A stretch of 64,000 nucleotides of DNA. Origin: Ideonella oryzae (GTDB taxonomy: Bacteria; Pseudomonadota; Gammaproteobacteria; Burkholderiales; Burkholderiaceae_C). The notes under the pieces were generated by a model. The model saw only the letters and a program-made list of their open reading frames with translations. It was not told where the DNA came from and made no database searches. Both the position numbers and the translations under genes were made by a program. Numbering within the stretch: position 1 is the first letter of the stretch; every line of letters begins with the position of its first letter. Shown here one piece after another: positions 1 to 8,137 of this stretch. Location of the stretch: assembly GCF_024055665.1 (NCBI RefSeq), contig NZ_JAMXMC010000001.1, positions 186,001-250,000 of the forward strand. The letters run 5' to 3'.

Positions 1-1
1 C

Positions 2-649
2 ATTCTGGACACCGGCGCCCAGCTGACGGTGCATGGCAGCCACTGGGCCGAGGCCCACGCACTGGCCGAAGAACTGACCGGGCCGCAAGACGCCTTCGTG
101 CATCCCTTCGATGACCCCCTGCTCTGGCAAGGCCATGCCGTCCTGGTGGACGAGATGGCCGAACAAGGCCCCAAGCCAGACGTGGTGGTGCTCTCCGTCG
201 GCGGAGGCGGCCTCTTGTGCGGTGTGCTGGAGGGCCTGTGGCGCAACGGCTGGTTCGACGTCCCCGTCCTGGCGGTCGAGACCGTCGGCGCCGACAGCTA
301 CGCCCAATCGCTGAAGGCGGGCCATCCGGTGGCCCTGCCCCGGATCACCAGCATCGCCACCACCTTGGGGGCCAAGCAACCCTGTGACGAATCCGTGCAC
401 CGGGCACAGCGCCACCCGGTCCATTCCCTGGTGGTGAGCGATGCCGAGGCCGTCGCTGCGGCGGTTCGCCTCATGGACGACCACCGGCTGGTGGTGGAGC
501 CTGCTTGCGGCGCCGCCTTGGCCGCACTGACGCAGGGGCACCCTCTGCTGAACGTGGCACGGTCCATCGCGGTGGTCGTCTGTGGCGGTGTGACCACGCC
601 CGACACCGAGCTGCGTGCGCTGCACGCCCGCCTGTCAGCCCCACACTGA
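2..649 (+). CDS. PLP-dependent serine/threonine dehydratase-like enzyme, 3' part
   Basis: The gene enters the window already in frame (first full codon at base 2), so only the C-terminal 215 or so residues are visible. Seen: a glycine-rich phosphate-binding loop (VGGGGLL, residues 66-72 counted from the GTG at 29), followed by a beta-family fold II C-terminus with VEPACGAAL and a terminal VVVCGGVTT strand. These features are typical of L-serine dehydratase / threonine deaminase-like enzymes that convert serine or threonine to a 2-oxoacid plus ammonia. The Schiff-base lysine lies upstream of the window, so substrate preference cannot be judged. The GTG at 29 is an internal valine codon, not a convincing start. 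The gene stands alone; the next gene begins 134 bases later. Confidence 0.75.
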   Translation: MLDTGAQLTVHGSHWAEAHALAEELTGPQDAFVHPFDDPLLWQGHAVLVDEMAEQGPKPDVVVLSVGGGGLLCGVLEGLWRNGWFDVPVLAVETVGADSYAQSLKAGHPVALPRITSIATTLGAKQPCDESVHRAQRHPVHSLVVSDAEAVAAAVRLMDDHRLVVEPACGAALAALTQGHPLLNVARSIAVVVCGGVTTPDTELRALHARLSAPH

Positions 650-783
650 CCACGTCAGCGCGCTCCCGGCATGCACACACCGGTCGGCGCGAACAGCCAC
701 GTTCCCCCTCCAGCCGGGCCCTACCGTGGCAAGGTACCTCAGCGCCAGCCGCCGTCCGGCGAGAGTTCATTGGACAATCGCGC

Positions 784-2199
784 ATGACCCGCACCGACAC
801 GACCGGCGCTCCGGCGCCCGCCGCCGCCTCCTTCGCCAGCCTGCCCCTGCCCCCGGCCATGCAGGCCAATCTGCAGCAACTGGGCTACCTGGCCATGACG
901 CCCATCCAGGCCGCCAGCCTGCCGCTGGCCCTGGCCGGGGCCGACCTGATCGCCCAGGCCAAGACCGGCAGCGGCAAGACCGCCGCCTTCACCCTGCCCC
1001 TGCTGGCCAACCTGAACCCGCGCCGCTTTGCCGTGCAGGCCCTGGTGCTGTGCCCCACCCGTGAGCTGGCCGAGCAGGTCACGCAGGAGATCCGCCGCCT
1101 GGCCCGGGCCGAGGACAACATCAAGACCCTGACCCTGTGCGGGGGCGCGCCCATCCGCAACCAGCTGGCCAGCCTGGCGCACGGCGCCCACATCGTGGTG
1201 GGCACGCCCGGCCGCATCCTGGACCACCTCTCGCGCGACACGCTGGCGCTGGACGCCCTGAACACCCTGGTGCTGGACGAGGCCGACCGCATGCTGGACA
1301 TGGGCTTTGCCGAAGACATCGCCCAGGTGGTGGAACGCTGCCCCAAGGCGCGCCAGACCCTGCTGTTCTCGGCCACCTACCCGGAGGGCGTGGCCAAGCT
1401 GGCCGGGCGCTTCATGCGCGACCCGAAGGAAGTGAAGCTCACCGAGCGCCACGCCGAAACCAAGATCCGCCAGCGCTTCTATGAGGTGAAGGACAGCGAG
1501 CGCCTGCACGCGGTGAGCCTGCTGCTCAAGCACTTCCGCCCGGTCAGCACGCTGGCCTTCTGCAACACCAAGCAGCAATGCCGCGACCTGGTGGCCGTGC
1601 TGCAGGCCCAGGGCTTCGTGGCGCTGGAACTGCACGGCGACCTGGACCAGCGCGAGCGCGATCAGGTGCTGGTGCGCTTTGCCAACCGCAGCTGCAGCGT
1701 GCTGGTGGCCACCGACGTGGCCGCCCGCGGCCTGGACATCGCCCAGCTCGAGGCTGTCATCAACGTGGACATCACCCCCGACCCCGAGGTGCATGTGCAC
1801 CGCGTGGGCCGCACCGGCCGGGCCGATGCCGAGGGCTGGGCCTTCAGCCTGGCCAGCCTGGACGAGATGGGCAGCGTGGGCCGCATCGACGAGATGCAAG
1901 GCCGCCCCAGCGAATGGCACCCGCTGAGCGAACTGGCCGACGCCGCCGACGCCCCGGCCTTGCTGCCCCCGATGGCGACGCTGCAGATCCTGGGCGGGCG
2001 CAAGGAGAAGATCCGCCCCGGCGACGTGCTGGGCGCGCTGACCAAGGACCTGGGTTTTGACGGCGCGAAGATCGGCAAGATCAACGTCAACGACTTCTCC
2101 ACCTACGTGGCGGTGGACCGCAGCATCGCCGACGCGGCGCTGCGCGGACTGTCTGACGGCAAGGTCAAGGGCCGTGCGGTGAAGGTGAGGCTGCTGTGA
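784..2199 (+). CDS. dbpA: ATP-dependent RNA helicase DbpA (DEAD-box)
   Basis: DEAD-box helicase of 471 residues. Motifs in order: AKTGSGKT (59-66), PTREL (91-95), TPGR (141-144), DEAD (165-168), SAT (196-198), and ARGLD plus HRVGRTGR in the second RecA lobe. The last 70 residues (from about RPGDVLGALTKDLG) are the DbpA-type RNA-binding domain, which in E. coli targets hairpin 92 of 23S rRNA during 50S assembly. That domain separates it from other DEAD-box paralogues. The reading frame stays open upstream to base 505, but that stretch overlaps the previous gene and is low in helicase character, so I chose the ATG at 784, giving the usual DbpA length. The stop overlaps the GTG of the next helicase (GTGA), so the two are probably translated together. 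Confidence 0.92.
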   Translation: MTRTDTTGAPAPAAASFASLPLPPAMQANLQQLGYLAMTPIQAASLPLALAGADLIAQAKTGSGKTAAFTLPLLANLNPRRFAVQALVLCPTRELAEQVTQEIRRLARAEDNIKTLTLCGGAPIRNQLASLAHGAHIVVGTPGRILDHLSRDTLALDALNTLVLDEADRMLDMGFAEDIAQVVERCPKARQTLLFSATYPEGVAKLAGRFMRDPKEVKLTERHAETKIRQRFYEVKDSERLHAVSLLLKHFRPVSTLAFCNTKQQCRDLVAVLQAQGFVALELHGDLDQRERDQVLVRFANRSCSVLVATDVAARGLDIAQLEAVINVDITPDPEVHVHRVGRTGRADAEGWAFSLASLDEMGSVGRIDEMQGRPSEWHPLSELADAADAPALLPPMATLQILGGRKEKIRPGDVLGALTKDLGFDGAKIGKINVNDFSTYVAVDRSIADAALRGLSDGKVKGRAVKVRLL

Positions 2200-3512
2200 G
2201 CGAATCGCCGATGAACACGCCTGAGGTGGCCGGCTGGGACGCCCTGGGGCTGTCGCCCCGGCTGCTGCGCGCCGTCCAGGCCCTGAGCCTGGACGCCCCC
2301 ACCCCCGTGCAGGCCGCGGCCATTCCGGCCGCTCTGGCCGGACAGGACGTGCAGGCCTGCGCGCCCACCGGTTCGGGCAAGACGGCCGCCTACGCCCTGC
2401 CCCTGCTGCAGCGCCTGGCCGCCCACGCCCCCATCGGCAAGCGTCGGCCCCAGGCCCTGGTGCTGGTGCCCACCCGCGAACTGGCCGCCCAGGTGGGTGA
2501 GACCCTGCAGGCCCTGGCCGAGCATCTGCCCAAGCCGGTCAAGCTCAGCGTGCTGTACGGCGGCGTGTCCATCAACCCGCAGCTGATGGCGCTGCGCGGC
2601 GGTGCCGACGTGGTGGTGGCCACCCCGGGGCGGCTGCTGGACGTGCTGGACCACAACGGCCTGCGCCTGGACGACGTCGCCACCCTGGTGCTGGACGAGG
2701 CCGACCGCCTGCTGGACAGCGGCTTTGCCGAGGAACTGGCCCGCGTGCTGCGCGCGCTGCCGGCGCGGCGCCAGAACCTGCTGTTCTCGGCCACCTTCCC
2801 GGCCGAGGTGGACGCCCTGGCCCAGCGCCTGCTGCACGACCCGCTGCGGGTGGCGCTGGCCCACCAGGCGGCCGGCAGCCTCACTGACGCGGAAGCCGAG
2901 ACCGACGAAGCCGAGGAAGCCAGCGAGCGCCGGCTGACCGAACGCGCCATCGAGGTGGACAGCACCCGCCGCACCCCGCTGCTGCGCCAACTGATCGACC
3001 AGGAAGGCTGGCCGCGGGTGATGGTCTTCGTCGCCACCCGCTATGCCTGCGACCACGTGGCCGACAAGCTGCGCCGCGCCGGCCTGACGGCCGAGGCCTT
3101 CCACGGCGACGCCAGCCAGGGCGCCCGCACACGCCTGCTGGCCGCCTTCAAGGCGGGCGAGCTGCAGGTGCTGGTGGCCACCGACCTGGGCGCACGCGGC
3201 ATCGACATCGCCCAGTTGCCGGTGGTGGTGAACTACGACCTGCCCCGCGCCGCGGCCGACTATGTGCACCGCATCGGCCGCACCGCGCGCGCTGGCGCCA
3301 GCGGCCTGGCGGTGAGCTTCATCAGCCCGGCCACCGAGGCGCACTTCCGCCTGATCGAAAAGCGCCAGGGCCGGCGCGTGCCGCGCGAGCGCATCGAAGG
3401 CTTCGACGTGACCGAGACCGCCCCGGCCGGCGCTGCCACCGGCGGCATCAAGGGCACGCGGCCGAGCAAGAAGGACAAGCTGCGGGCCGCGGCCGCGACG
3501 AACGGCAGCTGA
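2196..3512 (+). CDS. DEAD-box RNA helicase, RhlE-like
   Basis: 438-residue DEAD-box helicase. Seen: APTGSGKT (Walker A), PTRELAAQV, TPGRLLD, VLDEADRLLD (DEAD), FSATF (SAT), and in lobe two GARGIDIAQ and HRIGRTAR. It lacks the DbpA RNA-binding tail and ends in a short basic stretch (KGTRPSKKDK), as RhlE/SrmB-like proteins do. An acidic insertion (about residues 228-245, rich in Glu/Asp/Thr) separates the two RecA lobes. The GTG start at 2196 overlaps the dbpA stop by four bases and has AGGTGAGG just upstream; the ATG at 2211 is an alternative. Likely role: ATP-dependent RNA unwinding in ribosome assembly or RNA turnover. The exact subfamily name is an inference. Confidence 0.85.
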   Translation: MSESPMNTPEVAGWDALGLSPRLLRAVQALSLDAPTPVQAAAIPAALAGQDVQACAPTGSGKTAAYALPLLQRLAAHAPIGKRRPQALVLVPTRELAAQVGETLQALAEHLPKPVKLSVLYGGVSINPQLMALRGGADVVVATPGRLLDVLDHNGLRLDDVATLVLDEADRLLDSGFAEELARVLRALPARRQNLLFSATFPAEVDALAQRLLHDPLRVALAHQAAGSLTDAEAETDEAEEASERRLTERAIEVDSTRRTPLLRQLIDQEGWPRVMVFVATRYACDHVADKLRRAGLTAEAFHGDASQGARTRLLAAFKAGELQVLVATDLGARGIDIAQLPVVVNYDLPRAAADYVHRIGRTARAGASGLAVSFISPATEAHFRLIEKRQGRRVPRERIEGFDVTETAPAGAATGGIKGTRPSKKDKLRAAAATNGS

Positions 3513-3555
3513 GACGGACCCAGGCGCCTGCGGGGCTCCGGGGCCCCGTGTTCGC

Positions 3556-4527
3556 TCAAGGGTGCGCGGCCAGGTCCAGTTCCCAGGTCTCGGCCACCTG
3601 TTCGTGGCCGAAGCCGGTGAAGGGCTCGCTGGTCATCAACCGGTAGCCCGCCTTGGCGTAGAGGTGCCTCGCAGCGCCCAGCTGGCTGTGGGTCCACAGC
3701 CGGATGCGCCGGTAGCCGGCCTCCACGGCAAAGCGGGTGCATTCGGCCACCAACCGCTCGCCCAGCCCCAGCCCGCGGGCCGTGGGCTCCACCAGCAACA
3801 GGCGCAGCTGAGCCGTGCCTTCGATGGGCTGGGCCGAGGCCTCGTCGCGGGCCTGGACCAGACACACACAACCCAGGTTCACGCCATCACGTTCGGCCAT
3901 CCAGCACGCTTCTCGGTGGGGATCAAAGCGGTCGAGGAAGTCCGCCGCGATGCGGGCCACCAGGGCTTCGAACGACATGTCGAACTGGTACTCCCGGGCA
4001 TAGAGCGCGCCGTGGCGCGACACCACCCACCCCATGTCACCGGGCCTCGGTGGCCGCAGGATGAAGCTGCCCCGGGCCGGCTTGGCCTTCGGATCCTCCA
4101 GCAGTGCCTGCACCTGCCGAAAGGCCTGCAGCAAGGCCACCTGCTGGGTGTCGCTCAGGCGTGTCAGGAGGGCATCCGTCTGCTGCTGGGAGCGCTGGTC
4201 CAGTGGCGCAAATGCCGCCCGGCCGGCCGGGCTCAGCTGCAGCAGCCACTGCCGCCCGTCCGCCGCGCTGCGACTGGACTCGATGAGCTCGCGCTCCTTC
4301 AGCGCTTTCAGCAGCCGACTGAGGTAGCCGGCGTTCAGGTCCAGGGTCTGGCCCAGCTCGGTGGCGGTGATACCAGAGCCCTCGTCCAGCCGGGACAGCT
4401 CCCACAGCACCCGAGCTTCCGTCAACGAGAAAGGCGAATCCAGCAGCCCTTCGTTCAGCACGCCCAGATGACGGGTGTAGAAGCGGTTGAAGCGGCGAAC
4501 GGCTTCGATGCGGTCGGCATTGTCCAT
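3556..4527 (-). CDS. MarR-type HTH / GNAT acetyltransferase fusion
   Basis: 323 residues in two domains. Residues 1-150 form a MarR-type winged helix (FNRFYTRHLGVL, then a wing/recognition region with SGITATELGQTLDLNAGYLSRLLK). Residues 160-320 form a GNAT acetyltransferase with motif A (VEPTARGLGLGERL) and the C-terminal GYR/FTGFGHE elements. Such fusions usually use the HTH for self-regulation and acetylate a small amine or amino acid. The substrate cannot be read from sequence. It is convergent with the helicase gene and transcribed from an AT-rich promoter region that is unlike its surroundings. The ATG at 4527 is the only sensible start. Confidence 0.85.
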   Translation of the reverse strand: MDNADRIEAVRRFNRFYTRHLGVLNEGLLDSPFSLTEARVLWELSRLDEGSGITATELGQTLDLNAGYLSRLLKALKERELIESSRSAADGRQWLLQLSPAGRAAFAPLDQRSQQQTDALLTRLSDTQQVALLQAFRQVQALLEDPKAKPARGSFILRPPRPGDMGWVVSRHGALYAREYQFDMSFEALVARIAADFLDRFDPHREACWMAERDGVNLGCVCLVQARDEASAQPIEGTAQLRLLLVEPTARGLGLGERLVAECTRFAVEAGYRRIRLWTHSQLGAARHLYAKAGYRLMTSEPFTGFGHEQVAETWELDLAAHP

Positions 4528-4530
4528 GGC

Positions 4531-4571
4531 CCAAAATTTTGCGCCATTTAGTTGCCAAAAGCAATTAATTG
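4531..4571. promoter_or_regulatory. AT-rich promoter region with three small dyads, upstream of the MarR-GNAT gene
   Basis: Immediately 5' of the MarR-GNAT start lie CAAAATTTTG (4532-4541), the inverted repeat TTGC-N5-GCAA (4552-4564) and the perfect palindrome CAATTAATTG (4562-4571). The local base composition drops sharply compared with the roughly 70% G+C flanks. MarR proteins typically bind palindromes overlapping their own promoter, so autoregulation here is a reasonable inference. Confidence 0.45.
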
Positions 4572-4639
4572 AATTTCAAAGAAAACCATCCGAGCCTGCG
4601 CGCCCAGGCGATCGGTGCCTGGTGGCCTGCTGCCAGCCC

Positions 4640-5509
4640 TCATCCTCCTGCGGAGGGCAGCGAGGCTGGCCGCCCTGCCAGCGGCACCACCAGGTCCGCC
4701 AGCTTCCTGAGCTCCTGAGGGTTGGCATCCGACACAAAGCAGTAGGCCAGCCCGCCCAGCGTGCGCTCGATCACGTTGAAGCCGCGCACCACGCGGGTGG
4801 CCTCGGCGGCACGCGGCGCGGTGGGGTCCACCGGCCGCACGAACACCGACACCACATGCGCCCCGTGGCGATACACCAGCGCGGCAGCGGTCTCCCCCGA
4901 CAACACGTCCCGCCGCGCCCCCAGCAAGGCATAGCCTTCGGGCGCAAAGTCGGTCACCGGCGGCACGAAGTTGAGCCGGGCCGACAACCAGGGACGCACG
5001 GTGTGCTGGTCCGAGCTGGCCACCTCGATCGGATGATCGACCAGCAGGGCGCGGGTGTGCGCGCTCACGGCTTCGGAGGCCTCCGCCGTCTGCAGTGCCG
5101 CCAGGGCGCTGTCACCACGCCACCCCAGCGCGCCTGGATCCACCACCGCCAGCGTGCCCAGCGTGGCCAGCACCATTCCACCGAAAGCACTGCCCAGCCC
5201 CAGGACCCAAGGCGACCCGAACGAGGATCGACGGCGCGGGGGTGCTGTTGGCGCCGGCACCGGACCCGCGCCGCGCAGGTCGTTCGCGGTGCCGGCGGGC
5301 GCCAAGCCCACCAGCAGGTTGGCACGCAACGCATCCGGCGCAGCATGCCGCGTGGCCTGCTGGCGGACAGCGTCGCGCAGGGCCCGGCGCGCGTCCAGCC
5401 GCTGCTGCAAGGCGGGCTCCGCCGCCAGGCGCCGTTGCAGTGCCAGGCTGGCCGAGACGTCCAGCTCATCGTCCAGCAGCGCGTCCAGCCAAAGATCGTC
5501 GTCGTTCAT
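4640..5509 (-). CDS. Transmembrane anti-sigma factor (partner of the adjacent ECF sigma factor)
   Basis: 289 residues. Seen: an acidic N-terminus (MNDDDLWLDALLDDEL) leading into helical repeats, one transmembrane segment (about 98-123), then a periplasmic domain of about 165 residues. It starts four bases inside the sigma-factor stop (ATGA), the classic layout for a sigma/anti-sigma pair. The N-terminal region has no HxxxCxxC zinc motif, so it is not a ZAS-type zinc anti-sigma factor. Expected role: it holds the ECF sigma factor at the inner membrane until a periplasmic signal releases it. It is the last gene of a four-gene operon that also makes a periplasmic cupredoxin and a metallophosphoesterase, so the signal may relate to redox or copper stress; this last point is conjecture. 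Confidence 0.8.
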   Translation of the reverse strand: MNDDDLWLDALLDDELDVSASLALQRRLAAEPALQQRLDARRALRDAVRQQATRHAAPDALRANLLVGLAPAGTANDLRGAGPVPAPTAPPRRRSSFGSPWVLGLGSAFGGMVLATLGTLAVVDPGALGWRGDSALAALQTAEASEAVSAHTRALLVDHPIEVASSDQHTVRPWLSARLNFVPPVTDFAPEGYALLGARRDVLSGETAAALVYRHGAHVVSVFVRPVDPTAPRAAEATRVVRGFNVIERTLGGLAYCFVSDANPQELRKLADLVVPLAGRPASLPSAGG

Positions 5510-6045
5510 GAAAGTGTCCTCGCTGGCGCGGGCCGCAGGGCCACGGCCAACAGGTTCCGTGCCCGCGACAGCCGCGACATCACGGTGCCGATGGGGACGT
5601 CAGTGATCCGCGCGATGTCGCGGTAGGACAGCTCCTCCAGTTCCCGCAGCACCACGACTTCCCGAAATGCCACCGGCAGCGCGGCGATGGCGGCATCGAT
5701 CTCGCGCCGCTCGGCACGCTGGATGGCCAGGGTTTCGGGATCATTGGCCGACGCGCCGATGGCCAGGGCGGCATCCAGCTCATGTTCCAGCTCGGAAAAA
5801 TCGACCTCTGCAGGTCGCCTCGCGCCCAGCCAGGCCAGCGCGGCATTGCGCACAATGGCCAGCAGCCAGGGGCGGGGATCTGTGCCGCGAAAGCCATCGA
5901 AATGCCGCAGCGCGCGCACGAGCGCATCCTGCACGACGTCCTGGGCGTCGTGCGCATCACGCACCAGCCAGCGCGCCAGGTTGTAGGCCGCATCCAGGTG
6001 CGGCAGCACGGACGCCGCGAAGCGCCCCTGACCGTCATCCGCCAC
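5506..6045 (-). CDS. RNA polymerase ECF-family sigma factor
   Basis: About 179 residues with both conserved ECF regions. Region 2 contains NLARWLVRDAHDAQDVVQDA and region 4 contains LPVAFREVVVLRELEELSY followed by an HTH (IGTVMSRLSRARN). The frame is open upstream to 6111, which would overlap the cupredoxin gene by about 60 bases. I prefer the GTG at 6045 because it lies two bases after the cupredoxin stop and gives the usual ECF length. Expected to direct transcription of this operon and perhaps a small regulon, held in check by the overlapping downstream anti-sigma gene. Confidence 0.85.
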   Translation of the reverse strand: MADDGQGRFAASVLPHLDAAYNLARWLVRDAHDAQDVVQDALVRALRHFDGFRGTDPRPWLLAIVRNAALAWLGARRPAEVDFSELEHELDAALAIGASANDPETLAIQRAERREIDAAIAALPVAFREVVVLRELEELSYRDIARITDVPIGTVMSRLSRARNLLAVALRPAPARTLS

Positions 6046-6047
6046 GT

Positions 6048-6407
6048 TCAAGCCTGGACGATGAGTTGCCCATTCATTCCCTCGTGCCCATCGCCGCAGA
6101 ATACATCGCACAGGAAGTCGAAGCGGCCCACCTTGTCAGCGGTGAAGGGCACTTTGGCCACCTCGCCTGGCACGATCAACGCGCGCAAACCCAGCTGCGG
6201 GGCGAAGAAGCCCATCACCACCTCGGGCGCGGTGAACTCCAGCACGACCGATTCACCCCGCCGCACGGTGATCTCCCGCGGGATGAACACGAACTTGCGC
6301 GCCACCACGGGAATACGGCGAGGCTCCCCGCCGCTCGCGGCACGCGAGGCTGCGGCCACCAGCGTGGCCGCGAATCCAGCCAGCACAAGGCGTCGGTCCA
6401 TGGTCAT
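6048..6407 (-). CDS. Periplasmic cupredoxin with CuA-like copper loop
   Basis: 119 residues: a signal-like N-terminus (MTMDRRLVLAG then an Ala-rich core to about residue 25) followed by a cupredoxin beta-barrel. The ligand loop reads C100-x3-C104-x3-H108-x2-M111, exactly the spacing of the CuA site of cytochrome oxidase subunit II and nitrous oxide reductase. The fifth ligand position, normally the His of a VxHSF-type motif, is Met65 here (VVMGFFAP). I chose the ATG at 6407 because it overlaps the metallophosphoesterase stop (ATGA); an upstream start at 6473 lies wholly inside that gene. It may be an electron-transfer or copper-handling protein. Its redox partner is unknown. Confidence 0.8.
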   Translation of the reverse strand: MTMDRRLVLAGFAATLVAAASRAASGGEPRRIPVVARKFVFIPREITVRRGESVVLEFTAPEVVMGFFAPQLGLRALIVPGEVAKVPFTADKVGRFDFLCDVFCGDGHEGMNGQLIVQA

Positions 6408-7294
6408 GCCCCTTTCACGCCATGCTGGTCCAGCGCGTAGTCGCCGGCACCATGCCGCTGCACATCCCGCCAACCCAGGCCACGGAAGGGCTGCGCGGCA
6501 TCCCAGGGGATGGGCGCACGCGAGGGTTGCGAGCCCGGCGCCGGCAAGGGAAAGATCAGCGAGGTGGCCGCATGGTGCGCGATGTGGGCGCTCTGGTGGT
6601 GGTGTTCCTGGTGGATGTGGCCGTAGAACACGGTGACATGGGCATGCGGCATCAGCTGCGCCAGCACCTGGCTTCCGTCACGCGTGGCCCAATCCCACTG
6701 GGGCGCCAGGTCGAACAAGGGGCGGTGGGTGAAGACGACGATCGGCGCCTCCTTGTCCAGACCGGACAGGTCTTGCGCCAGCCAGGCCAGTTGCGCCTCG
6801 CCCAGACGGGCCGCGGGATCGGACACATTGTCCAGGGCGATGAAATGCACCCCCTTGTGATCGAAGCTGTAATGCGTCGGCCCGAAGAACTCCTGGAACG
6901 CGGCCCCCTGGTCCAGCGAGGCGTCGTGCTCACCGGGCAGAAAGTGGATGTCTTGCACCTTCAGGTCGGCCACGATGGCCTTGAACTCGCGCAGGCGCTT
7001 GCGGCGCTCCTGGGGGTCGTCCGTGGTGTGGGTGAGGTCGCCCGTGAAGACGATGAAGTCGGGCGGCATGGGCAAGGCGTTGACCTCCGCCACCGCACGG
7101 GCCAAGGTGGTCTTGGCCTCCGGGTTGGCGGCCCCGGCGTAGCCCCAATGGGTGTCCGACAGCTGGACGAAGTGGAAGTCGCGGGACGGCGCCGTGGCCC
7201 AGGCCGTGCAGCCGGACAGGCCGGACGCGAAGACAGCGCCAACCCCGACGCCGGCCAGGCGCAGGAAATGCCGTCGATCCAACTGTGCAGACAT
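6404..7294 (-). CDS. Tat-exported calcineurin-like metallophosphoesterase
   Basis: 296 residues. The N-terminus carries a twin-arginine signal (RRHFLRLAGVG) ending in a lipobox-like SGC. The catalytic domain shows the metallophosphoesterase signature: SDTHWG, TGDLTH, GEHD (in place of the common GNHD/E), FTHRPL and GHIHQEHHH with several extra histidines. The family hydrolyses phosphate mono- or diesters with a dinuclear metal centre; CpdA-like and UshA-like roles are possible. First gene of the operon MPE-cupredoxin-sigma-anti-sigma, each joined by overlaps or a two-base gap, so it may be controlled by the sigma factor encoded downstream. Confidence 0.85.
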   Translation of the reverse strand: MSAQLDRRHFLRLAGVGVGAVFASGLSGCTAWATAPSRDFHFVQLSDTHWGYAGAANPEAKTTLARAVAEVNALPMPPDFIVFTGDLTHTTDDPQERRKRLREFKAIVADLKVQDIHFLPGEHDASLDQGAAFQEFFGPTHYSFDHKGVHFIALDNVSDPAARLGEAQLAWLAQDLSGLDKEAPIVVFTHRPLFDLAPQWDWATRDGSQVLAQLMPHAHVTVFYGHIHQEHHHQSAHIAHHAATSLIFPLPAPGSQPSRAPIPWDAAQPFRGLGWRDVQRHGAGDYALDQHGVKGA

Positions 7295-7356
7295 GCGAGC
7301 TCCTCGGAGTGAATGAAGGTGTGAATGGATGTCTGCAAGATCGGCGGCGGTCCGCC

Positions 7357-7365
7357 TTTATTCCC
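7357..7365 (-). promoter_or_regulatory. Candidate ECF-type -35 element (GGGAATAAA)
   Basis: On the minus strand GGGAATAAA lies about 63-71 bases upstream of the metallophosphoesterase start. Its GGAAT core resembles the -35 elements bound by many ECF sigma factors. No clear -10 box could be assigned. It is a weak prediction that the operon is autoregulated by its own sigma factor. Confidence 0.3.
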
Positions 7366-7517
7366 GCCTGGAACCGAAACCTGCAAAAGAAGCTTGGGCG
7401 TTGATGGCGCGCCTTTTGCAACGCCTGGGCTCGGACCCGGCTTTGTCGGCTTTGGAACAGGGCCTGCCTGTCACGCCTCATGTCACTCCGCCGGTTTCGC
7501 GCAAGGAGCCTTGCCCC

Positions 7518-7865
7518 ATGAGCTTTCAGACGCTGTGCAAACAACGCTACCTGGGCGAAGGCGAAGCCGTGCCCTTCCTGCTCGACGGCCACGAAGTGCT
7601 GGTGATCTGGCCCGACGGCGGCCAGCCCCGCGCGTTCACGGGTCTGTGCCCGCATGAGCAGCAGTCGCTGGTCAACAACTCACAGTTCAACGGCCGCACC
7701 CTGACCTGCACCGTGCACGGCTGGGTGTTTGACGGCCGCAATGGCGAAGGCCTGCGACCCGAGGGCTGCGCACTGGACGAATACCCGCTTCGCCTGACCC
7801 ACGATGGTCGGGTGGAACTCGACCTGCAAGGCCCGGCCACGGCCAACGATGGAGCGACGACATGA
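7518..7865 (+). CDS. Rieske [2Fe-2S] ferredoxin
   Basis: 115-residue soluble Rieske protein. Ligands are intact: C44-P-H46 and C64-T-V-H67, in a context (HGWVFDGRNGEG) like the ferredoxin components of ring-hydroxylating and toluene-4-monooxygenase systems (TmoC/BphF type). No signal peptide or membrane anchor, so it is cytoplasmic. The ATG at 7518 follows AAGGAG at 7503-7508. The frame is open further upstream to 7329, but that stretch overlaps the divergent promoter region. No oxygenase or reductase is nearby. Its only partner is the overlapping small gene downstream, so it probably feeds electrons to an enzyme encoded elsewhere. Confidence 0.88.
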   Translation: MSFQTLCKQRYLGEGEAVPFLLDGHEVLVIWPDGGQPRAFTGLCPHEQQSLVNNSQFNGRTLTCTVHGWVFDGRNGEGLRPEGCALDEYPLRLTHDGRVELDLQGPATANDGATT

Positions 7866-8110
7866 GCAGCACCCCGGAAGGATTCTTTGTGGACTGGGAC
7901 GGCCAATTGCGCAGCACCACCGACTGCGGTGGCGGCTACCGCTGCGAGGTGGACCTGCCCGCCAAATACGTGGCCGTCATGTCGCCCAAGGGCGCGCTGG
8001 TGCACGAGGCCACCTTCTACAAGGACCAGGCCGCCGTGGAGAAAGCCGGCATCAGGGCCGGCCTGGTGCCAGGCAGCGTGCCCTGGGGAAGCAAGAGCGA
8101 AGGGTTCTGA
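7862..8110 (+). CDS. Small protein of unknown function coupled to the Rieske ferredoxin
   Basis: 82 residues, acidic to neutral, no membrane segment. It starts in an ATGA overlap with the Rieske stop, so co-translation is very likely. It has two closely spaced cysteines (C22 and C28 in TDCGGGYRCEV) and a conserved-looking core (LPAKYVAVMSPKGALVHEATFYKDQ). I do not recognise the family. Because of the coupling, a role as an electron-transfer partner, maturation factor or small subunit for the ferredoxin is plausible but unproven. Confidence 0.65.
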   Translation: MSSTPEGFFVDWDGQLRSTTDCGGGYRCEVDLPAKYVAVMSPKGALVHEATFYKDQAAVEKAGIRAGLVPGSVPWGSKSEGF

Positions 8111-8137
8111 GGGCCGGCGCCCATGGGGCCGCCTCCG

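Noticed and set aside
739-3344. Two long minus-strand frames opposite the helicase genes
   Set aside because: Both are codon-bias shadows with no motif; the plus strand has complete DEAD-box motifs over the same bases.
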